Positions 1 to 5,160 of a stretch of 5,160 bases of DNA are shown piece by piece. The number at the start of each line of letters is the position of its first letter. Position 1 is the stretch's first letter. The translations under genes were made by a program, and so were the position numbers. Origin of the DNA: DATKQI01 sp035532755 (lineage in GTDB: Bacteria; Pseudomonadota; Alphaproteobacteria; Acetobacterales; Acetobacteraceae); the NCBI GenBank assembly GCA_035532755.1, contig DATKQI010000141.1, positions 1 through 5,160 on the forward strand, read 5' to 3'. A model generated the notes under the pieces. The model was not told the origin of the DNA. It was given only the letters and a program-made list of their open reading frames with translations, and did not search any database.

Positions 1-243
1 CTGTCCGATCCGGAGATGGCTGCGCTGGTCGCCGCCAGCCCCGAAATGCGCCGCCTCCTGCGCGGGCTCTGCCGCATGCTCGGCGTGCGCCTGCCCCCCG
101 CCCCGCTCCCGGCGCCTGAAGCACTCCCCGCCACCGTGCCCACCGCCATACCGCCCACCGCCGTCCCACCGCCCACGCCATGCCCCCGCCCGCCGCCGCT
201 CGCCGCCGCCATCCGCGCCCGCGGCCCGCCGCTTCCGGCCTGA
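1..243 (+). CDS. C-terminal end of an unrecognised protein with a Pro/Ala-rich tail (5' end outside the window)
   Basis: The frame is open from the first base of the window to a TGA at 241-243, so this is most likely the last 80 residues of a longer protein. The ATG at 16 has no convincing ribosome binding site and is probably internal. The first 30 or so residues look like folded protein, with a helix-like stretch containing PEMRRLLRGLCRMLGVRLPP. From about residue 32 the sequence is low-complexity Pro/Ala/Arg/Thr. It is encoded by imperfect GCCCACCGCC-type repeats around 138-175, typical of a disordered tail. I do not recognise the family and assign no function. Short helical stretches of this type followed by Pro-rich tails occur in hypothetical proteins of GC-rich Alphaproteobacteria, but that is only an impression. 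The same frame stays open after the stop, from 244 to 387, so a premature stop cannot be excluded. Confidence 0.5.
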   Translation: MSDPEMAALVAASPEMRRLLRGLCRMLGVRLPPAPLPAPEALPATVPTAIPPTAVPPPTPCPRPPPLAAAIRARGPPLPA

Positions 244-408
244 ACGCCTGCCGCCGCCGCACGGCCAACTGGTTACGAATACAAAACTAAACCCGGAACG
301 CAGTGGCCCACCTGCGCGCGGCTGCTGCGGAAATGGGGCTTGCCGCCGACCGGCGGCCTGACGAAGGTGCCGGTGAATCCGGCGCCATGAATCAAAGGAA
401 GTTCCAAT
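244..408. other. Intergenic stretch upstream of the SDR gene, with an AT-richer patch
   Basis: No well-supported gene lies here. Positions 265-292 are clearly richer in A and T than the surroundings, which would suit a promoter zone for the downstream SDR gene. I could not find a -35/-10 pair with good spacing, so no promoter is called. The + strand frame continuing from the preceding gene is open from 244 to a TGA at 388-390 but contains no ATG. An overlapping open frame starting with GTG at 303 runs into the SDR gene in another frame, and I treat it as a shadow. Confidence 0.4.
396..401 (+). promoter_or_regulatory. Ribosome binding site of the SDR gene
   Basis: AGGAAG lies 7 bases before the ATG at 409. 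It is the best Shine-Dalgarno match in this stretch and fixes the SDR start. The competing ATG at 387 lies in another frame and lacks such a site. Confidence 0.7.
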
Positions 409-1116
409 ATGCCAAGCTCGTCCTCGACGAAGACCATCCTGCTCATCGGCGCGTCACGCGGCCTCGGCTACGCCATGGCCGAAGAGTATCTGAAACACGG
501 CTGGCATGTGGTCGGGACCGTCCGCGGCGAAAGCCGAACCGGATTGCATGGCCTCGCGGCCAGATCCGGCGGCAAGCTTGAGATCGAGACGGTTGACATC
601 AATTTCCCGGACCAGATCGCCGCGCTGCGCGCCCGCCTGGCTCGAAGGATTTTCGACGTATTGTTCGTGAACGCCGGCGTCACCAACAGCAATCCGGATG
701 AAACCGTCGCCGAGGTATCGACGGAGGAGTTCGTGCGCGTGATGGTGACGAACGCGCTGAGCCCGATGCGTGTCGTCGAAGCCCTGCAGGATCTCGTTCC
801 GCCCACGGGCGCGATCGGGGTGATGTCGTCGGGGCAGGGAAGCGTGGCAAACAACACGAACGGGATGCGGGAAGTGTACCGCGGCAGCAAGGCCGCGCTG
901 AACACGTTCATGCGCAGCTTTGCGGCGCGTCATTCGGACGATCCGAGGGCGATGGTGCTGATGGCGCCCGGCTGGGTCCGCACGGAACTCGGCGGTCCGG
1001 ACGCACGCCTGACTATCGAAGACAGCGTTCCAAGTCTGGTCAACACGCTGATGGGCCTGCAAGGCAAGGCCGGGCTGCAATACCTCGACTACCTCGGGCG
1101 CACCGTTCCATGGTGA
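409..1116 (+). CDS. Short-chain dehydrogenase/reductase (SDR), carbonyl-reductase/sniffer-like
   Basis: This 235-residue protein is a classical-length SDR, expected to be a cytoplasmic NAD(P)(H)-dependent oxidoreductase acting on a carbonyl or alcohol. The sequence shows the Rossmann cofactor motif GASRGLG at residues 14-20 and the structural NAG motif at 88-90. The catalytic set is also visible: Asn115 (VTNALSP), Ser141 in the MSSGQGS segment, and Tyr157 with Lys161 in YRGSK. The post-catalytic motif PGWVRTELGG (187-196) follows, as expected. The loop between the serine and tyrosine is longer than in FabG-type enzymes, as in sniffer/CsgA-like carbonyl reductases. The substrate cannot be told from sequence. 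Thr38 and Arg39 (TVRGES) after the second strand, with no acidic residue at its end, may favour NADPH, which is inference. The start is supported by AGGAAG at 396-401. Hand-counted GC is 37/60 at 481-540 and 39/60 at 841-900, lower than the genes to the right, and AGA/AGG codons appear. It stands alone and converges on the LysE-family gene. Confidence 0.92.
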   Translation: MPSSSSTKTILLIGASRGLGYAMAEEYLKHGWHVVGTVRGESRTGLHGLAARSGGKLEIETVDINFPDQIAALRARLARRIFDVLFVNAGVTNSNPDETVAEVSTEEFVRVMVTNALSPMRVVEALQDLVPPTGAIGVMSSGQGSVANNTNGMREVYRGSKAALNTFMRSFAARHSDDPRAMVLMAPGWVRTELGGPDARLTIEDSVPSLVNTLMGLQGKAGLQYLDYLGRTVPW

Positions 1117-1125
1117 ACTCGGCGG

Positions 1126-1147
1126 AACCCCAGGCCGTCGGGGTTTT
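1126..1147 (+). terminator. Small hairpin between convergent genes, possible terminator of the SDR gene
   Basis: AACCCC at 1126-1131 can pair with GGGGTT at 1140-1145 around an 8-base loop. On the + strand the stem runs into TTTT (1144-1147), 9 bases after the SDR stop codon. The stem is short and the T run overlaps it, so termination may be weak. On the minus strand the same stem follows the LysE-family gene but has only two T residues after it. It is the only terminator-like structure I see in the 39-base gap. Confidence 0.45.
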
Positions 1148-1155
1148 CGCACAGC

Positions 1156-1776
1156 CTACTCCCGCAACGCCCCCGTCACCGCATGCAGCCCGAACCCGAT
1201 GAACAGCACGCCGGAGGCCCGGGTGATCCACACATCGTACCGCCGGTAGAACCTCCGCACCGGCCGGCTCCCCGCGGCGGCGGCCAGCGCGAGATCGGCC
1301 AGCACGATCCCGGTCACCACCGCGCCCAGCAGCCCGGGCAGCGCCGCCCAGCCCAGCGGGCCGGCCTGCCCCGCCAGCAGCGCGGTGTAGGTGGCCACCG
1401 CCACCGGATATCCCTTCGGGTTGGTCAGCCCGAACGTCAGCCCGCGCAGCAGCGGCCGGGGCACCGCGCCGGCCAGCGTGCCGTCCGGCCCGCGGCGGGC
1501 GCGTAGCGCGCGCAGGCCCAGCACGCACAGGTACAGCCCGGAAACCAGCCCCAGCGCGTTGAAGAACCCCGGCCCGATCCGCCGCGCCCCGATGATGGCG
1601 GCCAGCGCGAGCGCGTTCCACAGGATGTCCCCGGCCAGGCACCCGGCCAGGAACCGCACGCCGGCCCGGCTGCCCTGCGCCGCGCCGATGCCCAGCAGGG
1701 CCAGGAACGCGGGGCCGGGGATGGCGATATACACCACGCCGCCGATGAACGCGGCCGCCAGCAGGGCCGCGTTCAT
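1156..1776 (-). CDS. LysE/RhtB-family amino-acid or metabolite exporter
   Basis: The 206-residue protein fits the usual size of about 200-210 residues for LysE/RhtB transporters, which are inner-membrane exporters of amino acids or related small molecules. It begins with a hydrophobic segment leading into IPGPAFLALLGIGAAQGSRAG (residues 19-39), the Pro-Gly-Pro hallmark and conserved region of the family. Further hydrophobic segments lie near 42-64, 70-91, 112-135, 142-168 and 184-203. The NPKGYP motif at 119-124 (NPK is typical) supports the call. The substrate cannot be assigned. The ATG at 1776 overlaps the aroC stop codon as ATGA (1773-1776), and no clear Shine-Dalgarno sequence precedes it. 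Translation therefore probably depends on termination and reinitiation from aroC. It is the last gene of the fabI-aroC operon and ends 39 bases from the convergent SDR gene. The frame is open further upstream, but that part overlaps aroC and is a shadow. Confidence 0.88.
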   Translation of the reverse strand: MNAALLAAAFIGGVVYIAIPGPAFLALLGIGAAQGSRAGVRFLAGCLAGDILWNALALAAIIGARRIGPGFFNALGLVSGLYLCVLGLRALRARRGPDGTLAGAVPRPLLRGLTFGLTNPKGYPVAVATYTALLAGQAGPLGWAALPGLLGAVVTGIVLADLALAAAAGSRPVRRFYRRYDVWITRASGVLFIGFGLHAVTGALRE

Positions 1777-2876
1777 CGCGCCGGCAGCCGCGCGGTGGCG
1801 GGCGCATCCGGGTTCTGCGCGCGGTGGCGCAGCAGATGGTCGGCCAGCACCAGCGCCATCATCGCCTCGCCCACCGGCACCGCGCGGATGCCCACGCAGG
1901 GATCGTGCCGGCCCTTGGTCGATACCTCCACCTCCGCCCCGTCCTGATCGACGGAGCGGCGCGGGCCGAGGATGGAGCTGGTCGGCTTCACCGCGAAGCG
2001 CGCGACGATGGGCTGGCCGGTGGAAATGCCGCCCAGGATGCCGCCGGCGTGGTTGGACAGGAACCGCACGTCCTCGCCCTCCATCCGCATCTCGTCCGCA
2101 TTCTCCTCGCCCGACAGCGCGGCGGCGGCGAACCCCTCGCCGATCTCCACGCCCTTCACCGCGTTGATGCCCATCAGCGCGGTGGCAAGGTCGGCGTCCA
2201 GCTTGCCGTACACCGGCGCGCCCAGGCCCGGCGGTGCGCCCTCCGCCACCACCTCGATCACCGCGCCGATGGAAGAACCGGATTTGCGGATCTCGCCGAG
2301 GTACTCTTCCCACGCGGCGGCGGCCACCGGGTCGGGGCAGAAGAACGCGTTGCGGCCCACCTCCTCCCAGTCCCACCGGGCGCGGTCGATCGCATGCGCA
2401 CCCATCTGCACCAGCGCGCCGCGGATGGTCACGCCCGCGCCCAGCACCTTGCGCGCGATCGCCCCGGCCGCCACGCGCATGGCCGTTTCGCGGGCGGAAG
2501 CGCGGCCGCCGCCGCGATAGTCGCGGATGCCGTATTTCAGCTCGTACGTCAGGTCCGCGTGCCCGGGGCGGAACTGGCGGGCGATGTTGCTGTAGTCCTT
2601 CGATCGCTGATCGACGTTCTCGATCTCGAGCGCGATCGGCGTGCCCGTGGTCTGCCCCTCGAACACGCCGGAGAGGATGCGCACCTGGTCCGGCTCCTGC
2701 CGCTGGGTGGTGAAGCGGGATTGGCCGGGCCGGCGGCGGTCGAGAAAGGGCTGGATGTCGGCTTCGGACAGCGCGATGCGCGGCGGGCAGCCATCCACCA
2801 CGCAGCCGATCGCGGGGCCGTGGCTCTCGCCCCAGGTGGTCAGCCGGAACAGCGTGCCGAAGCTGTTGGCGGACAT
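1773..2876 (-). CDS. aroC: Chorismate synthase
   Basis: This enzyme converts 5-enolpyruvylshikimate-3-phosphate to chorismate, the seventh and last step of the shikimate pathway, using reduced FMN. The 367-residue length is close to the E. coli enzyme (361). The family signatures are present in order: GESHG at 16-20 with the conserved His19, DRRRPGQSRFTTQR at 46-59, RSKDY at 91-95, and FRPGHAD at 102-108 with the second conserved His106. They continue with GGGRASARET at 122-131, INAVKGVEIG at 237-246, SNHAGGILGG at 274-283 and RHDPCVGIRAVPV at 323-335. No key residue is missing, so the gene looks intact and functional. The ATG at 2876 overlaps the fabI stop by one base (TGATG at 2878-2874), which fixes the start. 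The preceding bases show no strong ribosome binding site, so coupling to fabI translation is likely. The stop overlaps the next gene's start by four bases. The Pro/Ala-rich last dozen residues are a slight extension without a conserved motif. Confidence 0.98.
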   Translation of the reverse strand: MSANSFGTLFRLTTWGESHGPAIGCVVDGCPPRIALSEADIQPFLDRRRPGQSRFTTQRQEPDQVRILSGVFEGQTTGTPIALEIENVDQRSKDYSNIARQFRPGHADLTYELKYGIRDYRGGGRASARETAMRVAAGAIARKVLGAGVTIRGALVQMGAHAIDRARWDWEEVGRNAFFCPDPVAAAAWEEYLGEIRKSGSSIGAVIEVVAEGAPPGLGAPVYGKLDADLATALMGINAVKGVEIGEGFAAAALSGEENADEMRMEGEDVRFLSNHAGGILGGISTGQPIVARFAVKPTSSILGPRRSVDQDGAEVEVSTKGRHDPCVGIRAVPVGEAMMALVLADHLLRHRAQNPDAPATARLPAR

Positions 2877-3718
2877 CAGCCGGGAATGGCGCCGATGTCG
2901 GGCGCGGCCGGGTTCTTCATGCCCACGATATGGTAGCCGCAATCCACGTGATGCACCTCCCCGGTCACGCCGGAACCGAGGCCGGAGAGCAGGTACAGCC
3001 CCGCCCCGCCCACGTCCTCGATCGTCACGTTGCGCTCCAGCGGGCTGTTCAGCTCGTTCCAGCGCATGATGTAGCGGAAATCGCCGATCCCGCTCGCCGC
3101 CAGCGTCTTGATCGGCCCGGCGGAAATCGCGTTCACCCGGATGTTCTGCGCGCCGAGGTCGGCGGCGAGGTAGCGCACCGAGGCCTCCAGCGCCGCCTTG
3201 GCCACGCCCATCACGTTGTAATGCGGCACCACCCGCTCGGCCCCCAGGTAGGACAGCGTCAGCAGCGATCCGCCGGCGGGCATCATCTTCACCGCGCGCT
3301 GGCACACGGCGGTGAAGGAATAGGCGGAGATGTCGAGCGCCTGGAGGAACGCCTCGCGCGGGGTGTCGAGATAGCGGCCGCGCAGGTAGGATTTGTCGGC
3401 CCAGCCGATGGCGTGCACCAGGAAATCGAGCCGGTCCCAGCGCGCGGCGACAGCCTCGAAGGCGGCATCGATGCTCGCCTCGTCCGCCACGTCGCACGGC
3501 ACCACGAGGTCCGATCCCACGCTTCCGGCAAGCGGGCGCACCCGCCGCTCCAGCGCCTCGCCCTGGAAGGTGAAGCCGATCTGCGCACCCTGCTCGGCGC
3601 AGGCCTGGGCGATGCCCCAGGCGAGCGAACGGTCGTTCGCCACGCCCATCACGAGACCCCGCTTGCCGGCCATCAGCGAGCCTTTGACCAGTACGGGGGC
3701 GGGGGCAGAGTCGGGCAT
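2876..3718 (-). CDS. fabI: Enoyl-[acyl-carrier-protein] reductase, NADH-type (FabI)
   Basis: FabI reduces the trans-2-enoyl-ACP double bond in the last step of each cycle of type II fatty-acid synthesis. The 280-residue protein has the atypical SDR nucleotide motif GVANDRSLAWGIA at 25-37. The active site reads SYLGAERVVPHYNVMGVAKAA, with Tyr157, Tyr167 and Lys174 spaced as in E. coli FabI (Tyr146, Tyr156, Lys163). By alignment by eye, the positions that set triclosan sensitivity in E. coli (Gly93, Met159, Phe203) correspond to Gly105, Met170 and Phe214, all of the sensitive type; this is inference from sequence. The C-terminal segment GEVHHVDCGYHIVGM is also typical. I chose the ATG at 3718 because GAGGA (3728-3724) sits 5 bases upstream. 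An internal ATG at 3673 (residue 16, MAGKRGLVMG) is preceded by AAAGG and is a credible alternative, since the core family begins there. It is the first gene of the operon with aroC and the LysE-family gene, divergent from tRNA-Pro. Confidence 0.97.
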   Translation of the reverse strand: MPDSAPAPVLVKGSLMAGKRGLVMGVANDRSLAWGIAQACAEQGAQIGFTFQGEALERRVRPLAGSVGSDLVVPCDVADEASIDAAFEAVAARWDRLDFLVHAIGWADKSYLRGRYLDTPREAFLQALDISAYSFTAVCQRAVKMMPAGGSLLTLSYLGAERVVPHYNVMGVAKAALEASVRYLAADLGAQNIRVNAISAGPIKTLAASGIGDFRYIMRWNELNSPLERNVTIEDVGGAGLYLLSGLGSGVTGEVHHVDCGYHIVGMKNPAAPDIGAIPG

Positions 3719-3723
3719 GGCAA

Positions 3724-3728
3724 TCCTC
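3724..3728 (-). promoter_or_regulatory. Ribosome binding site of fabI
   Basis: Read on the minus strand, GAGGA is followed by five bases and then the ATG at 3718. It supports the longer FabI start over the internal ATG at 3673. Confidence 0.55.
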
Positions 3729-3795
3729 GAATGCGGAACAGTTCTGCTGGTGGTCGCACGCCCGCGCCATTCGTCGCAAGGGGGATGCGGGGCGC

Positions 3796-3824
3796 TTGCC
3801 CCGAATGCCGCGCGGGGCTATATG
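3796..3824 (+). promoter_or_regulatory. Sigma70-like promoter of the tRNA-Pro gene
   Basis: TTGCCC at 3796-3801 and TATATG at 3819-3824 are separated by exactly 17 bases and each matches the sigma70 consensus at 4 of 6 positions. Transcription would start near 3831, about six bases before the mature tRNA. TATATG stands out in a GC-rich surrounding. Confidence 0.6.
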
Positions 3825-3836
3825 CCGCGCCTCGGT

Positions 3837-3913
3837 CGGAGTGTAGCTCAGCCTGGTAGAGCACTGTGTTCGGGACGCAGGGGCCGGAGGTTCGAATCCT
3901 CTCACTCCGACCA
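3837..3913 (+). tRNA. tRNA-Pro, anticodon CGG
   Basis: The 77-base sequence folds as a full cloverleaf with an encoded CCA end (3911-3913). The acceptor stem pairs CGGAGTG (3837-3843) with CACTCCG (3903-3909), and the discriminator base is A3910. The D arm is GCTC/GAGC (3846-3849, 3859-3862). The anticodon stem CTGTG/CGCAG (3864-3868, 3876-3880) carries one G-U pair. The 7-base loop TTCGGGA puts CGG at 3871-3873, reading CCG proline codons. G3874 follows the anticodon, as expected for tRNA-Pro. The variable loop is GGGCC and the T arm has the TTCGAAT loop (3891-3897). The C1-G72 pair with A73 is the known bacterial tRNA-Pro identity set. CCG codons are frequent in the genes of this window, so this should be a heavily used tRNA. 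Confidence 0.97.
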
Positions 3914-3921
3914 GACATTAC

Positions 3922-3947
3922 AAAATCCGGCACATGCCGGATTTTTT
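3922..3947 (+). terminator. Strong intrinsic terminator after tRNA-Pro, bidirectional
   Basis: AAAATCCGGC (3922-3931) pairs perfectly with GCCGGATTTT (3936-3945) around the 4-base loop ACAT, and the T run continues to 3947. It begins 8 bases after the tRNA CCA end. On the minus strand the hairpin lies directly after the DsbD stop codon (3951-3949) and ends in TTTT (3925-3922). It can therefore stop transcription from both sides. Confidence 0.9.
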
Positions 3948-3948
3948 G

Positions 3949-5160
3949 CTATGTATTGCCCCGCCGGATCGCGTCGATGACGATCCCGGGCGTCAGCAGC
4001 TGCGGCAGCGTGACCGCGGTGCCCCCGCCGGCCGGATAGAACAGATACAATGGCACGCCCACGCGGCCATGCGCGCGCAGCAGCGCCGTCACCACCGGGT
4101 CCTGCCGCGTCCAGTCGGCCACCATGTACGCGATATGGCGCGCGGCGAAGGCGGCGCGCACCGCCGGGCGGTCCAATGCCACGCGCTCGTTGACGAGGCA
4201 GGTGACGCACCACGCGGCGGTGACGTTGACGAACACCGGCTGCCCCGCCGCGCGCAGGGCGGCGAGGCGGGCGGGGCTGTACGCCACCTGCCCGGCGTGG
4301 CGGGATGCCGCCGGCGGCACGGCCGGATGGGCGGCGAAGCCGGCGAACACGCCGGCCATGGCCAGCACCGCCACCACCCCGGCGCCCTGGCCCAGCCGCC
4401 GCCCCCGGCCGGTGGCGCGCTGGGCGGTGCCGGCCACCCAGGCGGCGAAGCCCACCAGCACCAGCACCGCCCCGGTGGCCAGCACGCCGTCGGGCCCGGC
4501 TTCCTGGCTGATCACCCAGAGCAGCCACACGCTGCTGGCATACATCGGGAAGGCCAGCGCCTGCTTCAGCACGTCCATCCACCGCCCCGGCCGCGGCAGC
4601 GCGCGGGCGAGGCCGGGGACGGCGGTGAGCACGACATAGGGCAGCGCGAGCCCCACGCCGAGGGCCAGGAACACCGCGAGCGTGACGGCGGCCGGCGCCG
4701 TCAGCGCGGCGGCGAGGGCCGCGCCCATGAAGGGCGCGGTGCAGGGGGTGGCCACCAGCACCGCCAGCAGGCCGGTGAAGAAGCTGCCCGCATGGCCCTG
4801 CCGCATCGCCAGGGCCTGGCCCGTTCCAGCGAAACGCGCGCCGAAAGCGAATACGCCGGACAGGTTCAGCCCCACCGCGAACAGCAGCGCGCACATCGCG
4901 GCGACGAAGGCCGGGGACTGGAACTGGAACCCCCAGCCCGCCGCCGCGCCGGCCGCGCGCAGCGCCAGCATCACCCCCGCCAGCGCGGCGAAGCAGGCCA
5001 GCACTCCGGCGGCGTAGCTGAAACCGTGCAGCCGCGCGGACCGGCGGCCGGAATCCGGCAATGCGGCAAGGCCTGCGATCTTCATCGCCAGCACCGGGAA
5101 CACGCAGGGCATCAGGTTCAGGATCAGCCCGCCCAGCACCGCAAGACCCAGGATGCGCCA
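3949..5160 (-). CDS. dsbD: Thiol:disulfide interchange protein, DsbD type (N-terminus outside the window)
   Basis: DsbD proteins pass electrons from cytoplasmic thioredoxin across the inner membrane to periplasmic partners such as disulfide isomerases and cytochrome c maturation proteins. The window shows 403 residues, numbered from the first visible Trp at 5160-5158, and the frame is open at the window edge. The membrane domain has about eight hydrophobic segments (near 1-26, 45-68, 85-106, 125-153, 157-184, 201-221, 224-246 and 259-278). The two transmembrane redox cysteines are in NLMPCVFPVLAMK (Cys19) and ATPCTAPFMGAAL (Cys140). A thioredoxin-like C-terminal domain follows from about residue 290. 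It has AAWCVTC with Cys318 and Cys321, and a likely cis-proline loop, GVPLYLFY (Pro370). The periplasmic N-terminal domain and true start must lie beyond 5160. The GTG at 5139 is inside the first membrane segment and is not the start. An ScsB-like relative is the main alternative. The gene converges on tRNA-Pro with a shared terminator. Confidence 0.93.
   Translation of the reverse strand, partial: WRILGLAVLGGLILNLMPCVFPVLAMKIAGLAALPDSGRRSARLHGFSYAAGVLACFAALAGVMLALRAAGAAAGWGFQFQSPAFVAAMCALLFAVGLNLSGVFAFGARFAGTGQALAMRQGHAGSFFTGLLAVLVATPCTAPFMGAALAAALTAPAAVTLAVFLALGVGLALPYVVLTAVPGLARALPRPGRWMDVLKQALAFPMYASSVWLLWVISQEAGPDGVLATGAVLVLVGFAAWVAGTAQRATGRGRRLGQGAGVVAVLAMAGVFAGFAAHPAVPPAASRHAGQVAYSPARLAALRAAGQPVFVNVTAAWCVTCLVNERVALDRPAVRAAFAARHIAYMVADWTRQDPVVTALLRAHGRVGVPLYLFYPAGGGTAVTLPQLLTPGIVIDAIRRGNT

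Larger units (their letters stand above)
3719..3836. promoter_or_regulatory. Divergent intergenic region between fabI and tRNA-Pro
   Basis: This 118-base gap must hold the start signals for the fabI operon to the left and for the tRNA to the right. I see a good promoter-like element for the tRNA at 3796-3824. On the minus strand TTGCGA (3779-3774) could be a -35, but no convincing -10 follows at normal spacing, so the fabI promoter is not called. No operator-like inverted repeat stands out. Confidence 0.45.

Noticed and set aside
138..240. CCGCC-rich repeats that might be a short tandem array or CRISPR-like element
   Set aside because: The units are irregular, have no spacers, and simply encode a Pro/Ala-rich protein tail.
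454..1152. Minus-strand open frame opposite the SDR gene
   Set aside because: Its Arg/His-rich translation has no motifs, and the SDR on the + strand has all catalytic motifs and a good ribosome binding site.
1824..2936. Long plus-strand open frame opposite aroC
   Set aside because: It mirrors aroC codon bias in GC-rich DNA, with a His/Arg/Ala-rich translation and no recognisable motif, while aroC on the other strand is unmistakable.
1773..3905. Very long minus-strand open frame suggesting a 710-residue fusion protein
   Set aside because: Only the last 367 codons are aroC. The upstream part is an out-of-frame, Arg/Ala-rich reading of fabI and the tRNA region, and it lacks domain motifs.
3837..3913. 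tRNA gene as an integration site for a genomic island
   Set aside because: No duplicate of the tRNA 3' end and no integrase gene occurs within the window. The tRNA is followed directly by a terminator and a core gene.
3673..3933. Minus-strand open frame running antisense through tRNA-Pro
   Set aside because: Its first part is the complement of the tRNA gene and the rest overlaps the fabI upstream region. Translated tRNA antisense sequences of this kind are a known annotation artefact.
3393..3980. Plus-strand open frame covering fabI, tRNA-Pro and the terminator
   Set aside because: It is the complement of fabI followed by a translation of the tRNA itself. The tRNA fold is complete, so this frame is spurious.

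Overview
The window is GC-rich chromosomal DNA, most likely from an alphaproteobacterium. High GC, strong third-position G/C bias and a classic fabI-aroC pair point that way. The Ala/Pro-rich style of the proteins is compatible with Acetobacteraceae, but that family-level guess is inference. All well-supported genes are housekeeping or accessory metabolic genes, and I see no mobile element, CRISPR array or defence system.

Layout. Positions 1-243 hold the C-terminal end of an unrecognised protein with a Pro/Ala-rich tail on the + strand. Positions 244-408 are intergenic and include an AT-richer patch. A short-chain dehydrogenase/reductase (SDR) of the carbonyl-reductase type lies at 409-1116 (+). 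It converges on a minus-strand operon across a 39-base gap with a small hairpin. Read in the direction of transcription, that operon is fabI (3718-2876), aroC (2876-1773) and a LysE-family exporter gene (1776-1156). The stop and start codons overlap at both junctions (TGATG and ATGA), so translational coupling is likely. A tRNA-Pro(CGG) gene at 3837-3913 diverges from fabI, with a promoter-like element just upstream. It ends at a strong hairpin terminator that also serves the converging minus-strand gene. That gene, at 3949-5160, encodes a DsbD-type thiol:disulfide interchange protein. It has the whole membrane domain and the C-terminal thioredoxin-like domain, and its N-terminal part lies beyond the window.

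How they fit together. FabI completes the fatty-acid elongation cycle. AroC makes chorismate, the branch point for aromatic amino acids, folate and quinones. The LysE-family protein probably exports an amino acid or similar metabolite, so its coupling to aroC is suggestive but not proof of a shared pathway. DsbD carries reducing power to the periplasm and belongs to a separate transcription unit. The SDR gene has visibly lower GC than its surroundings and may have a different history. Overall this is an ordinary core-genome segment with a few small points worth checking.
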